Below, piece after piece: positions 1 through 9,000 of a DNA stretch of 57,349 nucleotides. Positions within the stretch are counted from its first letter, which is position 1; the number at the start of each line of letters is the position of its first letter. The notes under the pieces are model-generated. The model made no database searches and was not told the DNA's origin. It worked only from the letters and a program-made list of their open reading frames with translations. Position numbers and translations under genes: made by a program. The DNA is from Arcobacter sp. EP1 (lineage in GTDB: Bacteria; Campylobacterota; Campylobacteria; Campylobacterales; Arcobacteraceae): contig LPNY01000021.1 in NCBI GenBank assembly GCA_001655195.1, positions 225,030 to 282,378 on the forward strand, given 5' to 3'.

Positions 1-192
1 CGTATCGGTATCAGTATCGGTATCCGTGTCAGTATCTGTATCTGTATCCGTGTCGGTATCAGTGTCTGTGTCTGTATCAGTATCTGTGTCAGTATCGGTA
101 TCAGTGTCAGTATCAGTGTCGGTATCTGTGTCTGTGTCCGTGTCGGTATCAGTATCTGTATCCGTGTCCGTGTCAGTATCTGTGTCTGTGTC
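1..192 (-). repeat. (Thr-Asp)n coding repeat, 32 units visible
   Basis: On the minus strand every codon pair is ACN-GAY, giving 32 consecutive Thr-Asp units that continue past the window edge. All four Thr codons and both Asp codons are mixed, so the DNA is not a perfect microsatellite. This suggests selection on the peptide and also limits slippage. The opposite strand reads as Ser-Val in another frame, which is a by-product. Confidence 0.95.
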
Positions 193-795
193 ACCCTCTG
201 GGTTTCCACCATCTGTTTCTAAGAAGGTTACATCATCATCAGTAAGTTCTAATCTATCTCTAGCGACTAACGCATTATCTTCAATTAAAGGAGAATCATT
301 AAGTCCAGGAGTAGCAGAACCATCACCTTCACCTCCACCAGCTGCAGCTGCATCAAGTGCTGAAGTTAAAGAACCAAAGTCATCAATAATAATACCATTA
401 GTATTACCTTCATCTAATGCAGACTGTTCTAATGTTGCTCGTAAATCATCAAGAATTTCTTGCCCATTAAAATCATTATTAGCTAAAGCTGCCTTGATGT
501 CTTCTGTTCCATCAAGATCGTTTGCAACGGCAACTGCTGATATTTTATTAACATCATCAGGATTATTTGCAGTAATAAGATCAACCATATTTTTAAACAG
601 TATTTCTACAGGTTTACCGTCTACCTGCACAAATAAGTTAATTGATTGTTCCCCCTCTGCGAGGTTAAAGTAGTACTCTCCATGATTATCATCAAAGTAG
701 AACTGTTGTCCCTCTTCTGGGTTAATAACCATATTCTCCGTAACTTCTATCTGTTCAACACTTCCGTCGGCGTTTCTGACATAAAGTAACATCAT
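1..795 (-). CDS. N-terminus of a large type I secreted repeat adhesin (partial)
   Basis: The gene runs off the left edge; 265 codons are visible. ATG at 793-795 (a second ATG follows directly) sits behind the ribosome site AAGGA. Residues 1-200 form a compact acidic domain without a signal peptide. Residues 202-265 are an unbroken Thr-Asp dipeptide repeat. A run of four Ala followed by Gly (residues 149-153) resembles the di-alanine LapG cleavage site in the N-terminal retention module of LapA-type adhesins. Absence of a Sec signal, the repeats, and a complete type I secretion system upstream on the same strand all fit a large RTX/LapA-like adhesin. The C-terminal secretion signal and calcium repeats would lie outside the window, so the family is inferred, not proven. 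A TATAAT-like -10 at 912-917 could give it its own promoter. Confidence 0.75.
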   Translation of the reverse strand, partial: MMLLYVRNADGSVEQIEVTENMVINPEEGQQFYFDDNHGEYYFNLAEGEQSINLFVQVDGKPVEILFKNMVDLITANNPDDVNKISAVAVANDLDGTEDIKAALANNDFNGQEILDDLRATLEQSALDEGNTNGIIIDDFGSLTSALDAAAAGGGEGDGSATPGLNDSPLIEDNALVARDRLELTDDDVTFLETDGGNPEGDTDTDTDTDTDTDTDTDTDTDTDTDTDTDTDTDTDTDTDTDTDTDTDTDTDTDTDTDTDTDTDT

Positions 796-978
796 AAGAT
801 CCTTTTTTGACACGATTTTACTAATGATAACAAAAGAAAGTCTTCAAAAAGTTTCTTAATAATTAAATTTATAGTATTATTTTTTAGTTTTGTGTTCTAA
901 AAAAAAGAATAATTATACAGACTGTTAGTGATTATTTGGGAATTAGATAATTTAATATATTATAAATTATTTTTTAGG

Positions 979-1806
979 CTACTCTTCTAACTTTGGAATA
1001 ATAATTTTAAAAACTGCCCCATTTTGAATATTCTCAACATCTAGCTTTCCATTCATATTATTTTCTACAATTAACTTAGACATAAATAAACCTAGCCCTG
1101 TACCATTTTGTTTTCCATAGGTAAAAAATGGTTCAAAAATTTTAGTGATTGGGTCAATATCTATTCCACCCGCATTATCTGCAATAGAGACAGTAACTAT
1201 GTTTTCTTTTTCTTCAATTATAATTATAATTCTCGGTGACTCAATATTACGTTGGATGAGAACATCTTTAGCATTATTTATGATATTAACAAGTACTTGT
1301 GCATACTCATTTTTATAGCCTGTAAGAGTGGGGTTTTTTTTGACAATAATATCCAAATGAATTTCATGAGCTTTTAAAGCAGATGCCATGATATTAACAG
1401 AAAGATTAATTTGATCCGATATTTTAAATTTAACTTTCTCCTTATCAGAAGCAAAGAAATTTCTAAAGTCATCAATGGTACTTGACATATACTTTGTAAT
1501 CTCATTCAATTTAGCAATAGATTCCAAAACCTCTTTATTCTCCACTTTACCATGAAATTTTATTTGTCCCTCTATGGGAATAAAAAGTGAGGAAATTTCC
1601 ATAAGTGGCTGTCTCCATTGATGAGCAATATTTGCTATCATTTCTCCCATACTTGCAAGCTTGTTTTGTTGAAAAAGAAGCTTGTCTTTTTCACGACTTT
1701 TATTAACTTCTTCTTCAATTTTTCGTTCAAGCTGTTCATTAATAAGCTCCAGCTTTTGGGTATGTTCTTCTATATTTAAAAAGTCATCAATTTTTGTTTG
1801 TTTCAT
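979..1806 (-). CDS. Soluble sensor histidine kinase (HQWRQPL type)
   Basis: A 275-residue kinase with no membrane segment. Residues 1-50 form a charged coiled coil. The H-box HQWRQPL has the phospho-acceptor at about H62. It is followed by a dimerisation helix, an N-box around NIINNAKD, and G-boxes ADNAGG and GTGLGLF. The start ATG is one base after the TAA stop of the phnW gene and has no clear ribosome site of its own, so it is probably translationally coupled and belongs to the phosphonate operon. It lacks a sensor domain, so its signal must come from the coiled coil or a partner protein. No response regulator is adjacent. The fold and activity are clear from the motifs; the role is inferred from position, between AEP synthesis and the adhesin gene. 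Confidence 0.9.
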   Translation of the reverse strand: MKQTKIDDFLNIEEHTQKLELINEQLERKIEEEVNKSREKDKLLFQQNKLASMGEMIANIAHQWRQPLMEISSLFIPIEGQIKFHGKVENKEVLESIAKLNEITKYMSSTIDDFRNFFASDKEKVKFKISDQINLSVNIMASALKAHEIHLDIIVKKNPTLTGYKNEYAQVLVNIINNAKDVLIQRNIESPRIIIIIEEKENIVTVSIADNAGGIDIDPITKIFEPFFTYGKQNGTGLGLFMSKLIVENNMNGKLDVENIQNGAVFKIIIPKLEE

Positions 1807-1807
1807 T

Positions 1808-2899
1808 TTATTTAGTTATATACTTTTTTAGTAATTTGCAAAATAGTTTTATATCATCAACATTTATTTCCCCGATATTTGCTACTCGAAAAGTATTAAA
1901 CTTTTCTACTTTTCCAGGATAGATAGTAAATCCTTTATTAAAAAAGTAGTCATGCATATCATTAAAATTAATATGTTCTGGGATAAATATAGAAGTAATT
2001 ATCTTTGAGTGATACTCATCATCAACAAGATACTTTAAATTCATCTTTTTTAATTCACATGTAAGTTTCTCCCATGACTTAGAATATCTTTTATATCTAT
2101 TCTCTATACCTTCTTCATTGCATTCAATAATAGCTTGTTTTAAACTATATAATGTTTGTACAGGAGGTGTAAAACGCATCTGATGCGAGTCTAAAAAGTT
2201 TCTATACTGAGCATATAAATTTAAATAAAAATTTCTTTCTTTAAGGTCTTTAGATTGTTCTATTGATTTTTTATTTGCAATTACAAAACCAATACCTGCC
2301 ATACCTTGAATATTCTTATTAGAACTTGCACATAAATAGTCAATATTCTGCTCCTTCATATTAATAGGAATTGCAGCATAGGAACTCATTGCATCTACAA
2401 TAAATGCTAATTTAAATTTTTTCGCTATTTTCCCTAAATCATGTAAGCTATTTAATAAACCGGTAGTTGTTTCATTATGAACAACTGCTAAGTGAGATAT
2501 AGATGGGGTTTTTGAAATAGTTTTCTTGAGTTTTTTTAAATCAATAGGCTTGATTGATGAACTTTTAAATTCAATATAATTGATACCGTAAGATTGCACA
2601 ATTTGGCACATTCTTTTTCCATACGCTCCATTATTAACAATTAAAACTGTTTTATCTTGAGGAATAACACTACTTAAAACAGACTCAACAACTGCCGTGC
2701 CACTACCTCCAAATAGAACCGTAGTATACAATTTTGGCTTTGCAACAATCTTAGTTAATGCTAAAGAAACATACTCCATTAAATCACCAAATTCTTTCTC
2801 TCTTGGACAAATATCAGGAACAACTTGTGCATATTTCACACTATCTGTTGTTGTAGCAGGACCTGGATTTAATAATACATTTCGTTTAATTAATTTCAT
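1808..2899 (-). CDS. phnW: 2-aminoethylphosphonate--pyruvate transaminase
   Basis: A PLP-dependent fold type I aminotransferase of 363 residues, the usual PhnW length. It starts with the family signature LLNPGPATTT, and the likely PLP lysine is K195 in SSNKNIQG. PhnW interconverts phosphonoacetaldehyde and 2-aminoethylphosphonate using alanine/pyruvate. Next to PEP mutase and phosphonopyruvate decarboxylase it should run in the synthetic direction, making AEP. The ATG overlaps the PntC stop (ATGA), with AAGGAAAG upstream. No phosphonoacetaldehyde hydrolase (phnX) is nearby, which argues against catabolism. Confidence 0.93.
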   Translation of the reverse strand: MKLIKRNVLLNPGPATTTDSVKYAQVVPDICPREKEFGDLMEYVSLALTKIVAKPKLYTTVLFGGSGTAVVESVLSSVIPQDKTVLIVNNGAYGKRMCQIVQSYGINYIEFKSSSIKPIDLKKLKKTISKTPSISHLAVVHNETTTGLLNSLHDLGKIAKKFKLAFIVDAMSSYAAIPINMKEQNIDYLCASSNKNIQGMAGIGFVIANKKSIEQSKDLKERNFYLNLYAQYRNFLDSHQMRFTPPVQTLYSLKQAIIECNEEGIENRYKRYSKSWEKLTCELKKMNLKYLVDDEYHSKIITSIFIPEHINFNDMHDYFFNKGFTIYPGKVEKFNTFRVANIGEINVDDIKLFCKLLKKYITK

Positions 2900-3618
2900 G
2901 CTCTTTCCTTAATTTTTGGTAATATCTGAGAAAGTGCTCTAATTAAATGATTTTCATCATCTATTTCACACCAGATTAAATTTTCAATTTTTTTTACATA
3001 AAAAGGGGTCTCGTTAGAAGTCTTTACCATAATATACTCATAATCAATTTTGGGGTTATCTTGATTTTCAAAAGCACTGCACATTAATTGATACCTAAAT
3101 TGAGAGACTTTAGAAATACCAACTAGCTCTGCAAAAATAGATGTTAACTCTTCTTTATTTTTTGACATTTTAATCAAATTACATCGCTCATCAGTTTCAA
3201 TATAAACTTCATCATTTGAGTATGTCGTTCCACTGGCTAAAATTGCGTCACTTTGTTCTTCACTCAAAAGGTATTTTAATGCAGATACTTCATACAATAA
3301 ATCACTCTCCAGAAGAATAAAATCATCCTTAACAAGATCTTTCATATTATAAAGGGTATACATACTACTTGTAGTCTCATATTTATCACTTTTTATACAA
3401 GTAATTTGAGGATATATGTCAGCTAATCTTTCATAAAACTCACTTAAGTATCCTGTGCCAATATAAATTTTTTCAAAACCACAAGAAATAAGGTTCTCAA
3501 TACTTCTAATGATTAATGATTTACCTTCTATTTCCAAAAAACCTTTTGGTTTTTCTTTGGTACGTTCCTTCAAACGGCTTCCTAAGCCAGCAGCTAAAAT
3601 AACAGCTGTTTTAACCAT
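2896..3618 (-). CDS. pntC: CTP:2-aminoethylphosphonate cytidylyltransferase
   Basis: A 240-residue nucleotidyltransferase of the GT-A-like sugar/choline-phosphate cytidylyltransferase fold. The N-terminal nucleotide-binding signature is LAAGLGSRL followed by KPKGFLEI, and an ESDLLYE segment resembles the metal-binding region. In this context the expected reaction is CTP + AEP to CMP-AEP + PPi, the activation step before AEP is attached to a lipid, glycan or other acceptor. LicC-type phosphocholine cytidylyltransferases are close relatives, and only the phosphonate neighbours favour PntC. It overlaps the upstream decarboxylase gene by 8 bases and has a GGAG ribosome site 7 bases before ATG. 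Confidence 0.85.
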   Translation of the reverse strand: MVKTAVILAAGLGSRLKERTKEKPKGFLEIEGKSLIIRSIENLISCGFEKIYIGTGYLSEFYERLADIYPQITCIKSDKYETTSSMYTLYNMKDLVKDDFILLESDLLYEVSALKYLLSEEQSDAILASGTTYSNDEVYIETDERCNLIKMSKNKEELTSIFAELVGISKVSQFRYQLMCSAFENQDNPKIDYEYIMVKTSNETPFYVKKIENLIWCEIDDENHLIRALSQILPKIKERA

Positions 3619-4741
3619 TAATAAACTCCATTAATCTCTTTTTCACTTCAAATGGTTTTACTTTGGGTCGTCCAAGATTCTCTTTCGTTCCTTTTTTCAC
3701 ACGAATATATACAAATGTCAATGAAGGATTCTTCATCCAACTCAAAATTACCTCTTCAAGCTCTTTAAGATTATGTACATAAATACTTTGCTCATAACCT
3801 ACACTTGATGAAACTTGAACAAAATCAATGTTACTTGATACTGTAAACTGTCCACCTGTTGAATCATGTATGTTATTATCAATTAAGATATGTAGCATAT
3901 TTTTTGGTGAATAATAGGCATTTGTAGCTAGATTTCCCATACGCATAAGAAGGGCACCATCACCATCGATTGCAATTGTATTTTTATTGCTATTCAACGC
4001 AATTCCTAGCCCAATCGAACTAATACTTCCCATACTTCCTACCATATAAAGATTATTCTTTGCATCATCTATTTCATAAAGTTCTCGACCGGTCTTACCC
4101 GTAGTTGCTAGAAGAACTGTATTTTCACACTTTGTTTTACTTATTGTTTCTAATACATTTAATCTCAATGGTAAACTATCTTCTTGAGACTTATTGATTT
4201 GTAGTTGATTAGCAACTTTATTAATCACTTGTTCTTTTAAATCAACTTTATCAAAAGTGCCTTTTTTTACCACGAAGAAAAAAGACTCATCATTTAGTAT
4301 AGCTTCATCAGCTCGAGCTAACTGTTCTAAAACCTCATTAAAATCTGCACTTAAATACTCCCATTTTACATTCATGAGTTCTAACATTTTTTCAGTAATC
4401 GTCCCCATCAATTCATGTTGTGGTTCATCAGAAAGTCCAGGTTCACCCCGAAGACTGACGAAACCTAAAACAGGTAATTGAAAAGAGTAGTTTAGAGAAG
4501 TTATAGGAGATGTTGCATTAGTTAATCCACTATTTTGCATAAGAACAACCGACTTTTTACCGGCTAAATATGCACCTGCACTTGTTGCTACAGCATCACC
4601 TTCATTAGCACTCATTACATAATCACATTCATTAATAGCATAATTAATTAAATTATTTAAAAAACTACAAGGAACACCACTATAAAAATCAAACCCTAAT
4701 TTTTTAAGCTCATCGCCAAACTTATAGGTATCAAGTGCCAT
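3611..4741 (-). CDS. aepY: Phosphonopyruvate decarboxylase
   Basis: A 376-residue thiamine-diphosphate enzyme. The N-terminal half has FYSGVPCSFL and the ANEGDAVATSAGAYLAG region (ThDP-activating Glu). The C-terminal half has the ThDP/Mg motif beginning IDGDGALLMRMG (about residue 256) and ending near the double Asn of LIDNN. Length and motifs match Ppd, which converts phosphonopyruvate to phosphonoacetaldehyde and CO2, the irreversible step that pulls PEP mutase forward. The ATG overlaps the upstream stop by one base (TAATG), a typical translationally coupled junction. Confidence 0.93.
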   Translation of the reverse strand: MALDTYKFGDELKKLGFDFYSGVPCSFLNNLINYAINECDYVMSANEGDAVATSAGAYLAGKKSVVLMQNSGLTNATSPITSLNYSFQLPVLGFVSLRGEPGLSDEPQHELMGTITEKMLELMNVKWEYLSADFNEVLEQLARADEAILNDESFFFVVKKGTFDKVDLKEQVINKVANQLQINKSQEDSLPLRLNVLETISKTKCENTVLLATTGKTGRELYEIDDAKNNLYMVGSMGSISSIGLGIALNSNKNTIAIDGDGALLMRMGNLATNAYYSPKNMLHILIDNNIHDSTGGQFTVSSNIDFVQVSSSVGYEQSIYVHNLKELEEVILSWMKNPSLTFVYIRVKKGTKENLGRPKVKPFEVKKRLMEFING

Positions 4742-6042
4742 TACTTTGTTCCTGGAATTAGTTCTAAAATTGATTTAATTGACATACAATCTGGCTCTGC
4801 TTCCAAGGAACGTTTATGTTTTAAAATTGATTTTGCAACATTCATCATTCCAGGATAAGCAGCTCTTAGCATATGGTTTGCATAAATTACAATATTCACA
4901 CCAATTTTTGCAAATTCATCAGTTGTAACTGAGTTAAATGAGGTTGGTACAACAACAATTGGTGTTGATAAATCTTTTTCTCTAAATCTTGTTACAAACT
5001 CAATAATTTCTGCAGGGTCTTTCAATCTTGAGTGAATCATTATTCCATCTGCACCCGCTTCTACATAAGCAAATGCCCGTGATAAAGCATCATCCATTCC
5101 CACTTCTAAAATTAAACTCTCAATACGTGCAATGACCATAAAATCTTTAGTAATTTGTGCTTGTTTACCCATTCTTATTTTATGAGAAAAATTTTCTATA
5201 CTATCTTGTGTCTGTGCTACATCATTTCCAAAAAGTGAGTTCTTCTTTAATCCCGTTTTATCTTCAATAATAACAGCACTAACACCTGTTCGTTCTAAAC
5301 TACGTACTGTAAATTCAAAATGTTCTGGCTTACCACCAGTATCTGCATCATAAATAAGTGGTTTTGTTGTTACTTCAAATATTTCATTAATTGTTGTAAG
5401 ACGCGCTGTTGTATCGACCGCTTCTATGTCAGGTTTTCCTTTAGAGGTAGAATCTGTCAATGAACTTGACCACATTCCATCAAAAGAAACAACTTCTCCA
5501 TCTTCAACTGTTTCAGTAGCATTTTCAGCAATAAGACCACTAAGAGCATTATGAATTTCTAATATTTTCACGACAGGTTTCGCTTCAATAAGTTTTCTTA
5601 AACGTGATTGTCTAGCAGTAGATGTTATTCCAAGTTTAGCCATTTGTTCTTTGATATGAATATCATTAATCTCTTTACTATAAGGAATTTCAACCAAATC
5701 TCCCCCACTCTCTTTCAATACATTAAGAACTTCTTCTCGATACTTTTTTTGAGAATTACTTTTCCAATCATCTCCATGAACAACAAAATCTGGTTTTAAA
5801 AGTTGAATATTTTCTTTATAACTTGCTGATTTTTGAGGTATAACATTTGCAACCATCTTAAGGTTTTCTAAAACATCTTTACGTTTTTCATAGTCTAAAT
5901 AAGGAACATCATTTAACTCACCACAAGCTTCTAGTGTTAATAAACCAACCGTTACTTCTCCAAGTTTTTCTGCCTCTTTTAATACATTAATATGTCCGGC
6001 ATGTAATAGATCTGCAATTAAACTTACATAGACTTTTTTCAT
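4741..6042 (-). CDS. aepX: Nucleotidyltransferase--phosphoenolpyruvate mutase fusion
   Basis: A 433-residue two-domain protein. Residues 1-130 are a TagD/GCT-like cytidylyltransferase domain with the HAGH motif at 14-17. Residues about 155-430 are PEP mutase of the isocitrate lyase superfamily. They carry the diagnostic motif EDK-x5-NS (EDKTGLKKNS, starting near residue 259), which separates true mutases from lyases and hydrolases, plus YDADTGG for the metal site. It makes phosphonopyruvate from PEP, the entry step of C-P bond biosynthesis. The N-terminal domain is an established but poorly assigned fusion in this family. The PntC fold is unrelated, so this operon encodes two nucleotidyltransferases. 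Ribosome site AAAGGG, five bases before ATG. Confidence 0.93.
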   Translation of the reverse strand: MKKVYVSLIADLLHAGHINVLKEAEKLGEVTVGLLTLEACGELNDVPYLDYEKRKDVLENLKMVANVIPQKSASYKENIQLLKPDFVVHGDDWKSNSQKKYREEVLNVLKESGGDLVEIPYSKEINDIHIKEQMAKLGITSTARQSRLRKLIEAKPVVKILEIHNALSGLIAENATETVEDGEVVSFDGMWSSSLTDSTSKGKPDIEAVDTTARLTTINEIFEVTTKPLIYDADTGGKPEHFEFTVRSLERTGVSAVIIEDKTGLKKNSLFGNDVAQTQDSIENFSHKIRMGKQAQITKDFMVIARIESLILEVGMDDALSRAFAYVEAGADGIMIHSRLKDPAEIIEFVTRFREKDLSTPIVVVPTSFNSVTTDEFAKIGVNIVIYANHMLRAAYPGMMNVAKSILKHKRSLEAEPDCMSIKSILELIPGTK

Positions 6043-6067
6043 TTATTCCCTTTCTTTGTTAACGCTT

Positions 6068-9000
6068 TTAAATGTTAAATTTTTTTTCAAATGACCCAAG
6101 TTTAAAACTTGGTTCCCCTATAATTAGAACCATATCATTAGATTCTATCTGTTTATCCAATATAACTTCAATTTCATTAACCGTTGTTGCATGGACATTA
6201 AAATCAATTTCTCTATTAATAATATCCATACTTACTTTAATATTATCACCTAAAGTTACAATATTTTGTATAACTTCTGCCTCATTGATAAATTTTACTA
6301 ATTCAATATGCTGTTGTTTAATATAATTATTTGATTTTTCATTTATTAAATCTGAAATAACAACTATAAGTTTACCCTTGTATCCAATATTAATACAATC
6401 TTCAATCGCAGATTTAAATATCTCTAAATTAATCTTATGCGCATGTAAATAAAGAGAAAAGTCTATCTCTTTGTTTTTTAGCCTATGAAATGTACCTGAG
6501 GTGGGTAAAGATAAACAGTTATCAAACATAGAAGCTGCTAATTCAATATCATAACCTAAATTATAGGCTGTCAACAATGTTCCCACACTCATTAAGGGTA
6601 AGTAAGATTGATATGAACCAATTATATAATTTAGACGATGACCCAGAATATCTACTTCAACATTCCATTTCATTTTTTCTCGATTAAAATCAGCTTTTAT
6701 TAAACGTCCAATATCCTCTTTTTCTGTGCCATATGTTTGAATTGCAATATCACGTCGTTGCATTATTGCATCCATTAGTTTATCTAAATATGGTGTTTGT
6801 GAATTAATAATACATAATCCCCCATCTTTTATTCCATCAACAATTGCTGCATGAGCACCTATTTCATCATCAATTAACCCATAATCTTCTATGTATCTTG
6901 TATCAAAATTTGTTATCATACAAACATCAGGAAGTATCGCTTTTGAACGATGTCGAACAGGATTAACTCTTGTTGAAATATCAACTTCATTAATCTCAAG
7001 ATTATCGGTTAATCTTAAGTTGGCAAGTGATGCCATAATATGTGCTGTTTTATTATCACTGTCCATTAATGTATGTACATTTATCTGAGCCTTTAAAATT
7101 GAAACCAAAAGGCTTTTTGCAGCTGTTTTTCCATATGAACCTGTTACGGTAACTGCTTTACAATTAACTTCTTTTCGCACAGCTTTAGCGACATCATAAA
7201 GAGCATCATCAACATCTTTCACATATAAAGCAGGTAATGATGAACTACGTGCAATATCTATATTATCAACGACAATTGCAAGAACTCCTTCTTGCGATAA
7301 ATATTCAATATATTCTAAAGGGCTTTCATAGCTATGATGACTCCACGAAGATAGATTTCTAAAAAAGAATAATTGATTTAACTCCTTACTCTCTTCTACC
7401 GTAATAGCTTCAAATCGTAATTTTTCAACCTTTTCACTCAGCACATTCATCCATGTTCCCTTCGTGATTTGGGTTAAACGAGCAGGTATTAAATAGAGAT
7501 AATGAGCGCGATAGTCCCCTTTCTCTTTTTGCATATCAAATATTAAGTCAGCATAAGGAGATAGCCTTGATATAACGCCTTTAGAGAGTTTTTTAAAAGA
7601 CTCAATAGCTTCTAATTTTGCATCCTTAATTGAATAATCATAAATCACAGCTTCTGGATTTTCTAATAAAAGTTTTGTATTCTCTATTCCACCTTTTATC
7701 TCTTGAGCAAACTCTTCAACTGATAACTCAATATCAATATTTGGATCATATAAAATTGCGGCTAAAAATCCATTAAAAAGCAGAAGATGATTCATTAATA
7801 ATGCTATTGCAATTCGTCCATTTCCATCAGGGAAAGGGTGCAAAATTTCAATATTTCGTGCAATTCGTGAAATTGCAATAAGCTTCTCATCATCACTTTT
7901 AGCACGCTTTATTTCTTCATTATACTCATGGATAATCGCATCTAATCGTGAAGCAAATCCTCTTTGTATAAAATGTTTCACCTCATAAAATTTATCTAAA
8001 TCACCATCTTCATGTAAGGCATCTAGTTGCTCTACGGTAAGAGAAGGATACCAAGGTCTAAATCGTAGTCTTTTTTTATGTTGTAATGTTGAGAATATTT
8101 CTTCAGCACTAAACTCATCAGCAGGCTTTTCAAATCCACGAACATGAAACAATGGCGTACCATCACCCTTTCTCATATTAATTATTTCTTGGATACTGTT
8201 CAAAGTTGAATATCGTGCATAGATATTCAATCCTGCTTCTAAAAAACGCATATCTCCAGGTGTTGATTTTGGATTACTTGTAATAACATTCTTCATAATA
8301 AGCCCATGCAAATTTCTAACATACGAAGGTTGTAATCCTTCTGTCAGATCAAAATTATCAAGCATGTAAGCATATGCTTTTAACAAAGCAGGAACGGAAC
8401 CTCTTTCATTATTTTCATAACCAACCCAACCTTCATACTTTTTATGAAACCTTCCATCTACAAAGAAACGAAAAAATTGACGATGATCAAATTTTGCCAT
8501 TTTAGCTAATGCTTCCATACCCTTTTTTAATAATAAAGGATTTCTCTTTACCTTATTTGTGTTCTGAATCATTTTAATTTTTCCTAAAATATTAGCTTCA
8601 TTATTTTCTGTATAAAACCAAGGATTACCTATCTCTTTAAATAACAATTTTATATCACTTATTTCTTCACGTTTAGTTAGGAACTTCAATATACTGGATA
8701 CATCTTCACTTTTTTCAGCTGAACATAATACAACTTGACCGTTATTCGCATACTTTTTTATCTCATCAAGGTGTTCAAATGGCACATTTTGATGGGTTTC
8801 ATTCCACTCTTTCTTAACAATTTTATCCATGGAAAGAGAAAATACACAACGCAAAGGTAAACTGCTAACTTTTTCAACTAAGTTTTTTATTTTTTTAATT
8901 GAATAACTACTATCAATTTCAAGCACTAATACTTCTGGTAAATACTTTATATCCGCAGTTAATAAATCTAATAGCTCGCGAATATTTGTATACTTATATC

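Noticed and set aside
1-192. Repeat array as CRISPR
   Set aside because: Units are six bases, in frame and without spacers.
26-673. Plus-strand open frame encoding a Ser-Val repeat
   Set aside because: It is the antisense shadow of the minus-strand Thr-Asp repeat; the minus frame has a ribosome site, a folded N-terminal domain and sensible context.
4741-6042. PEP mutase domain as isocitrate or methylisocitrate lyase
   Set aside because: The EDK-x5-NS motif and phosphonate neighbours identify a mutase.
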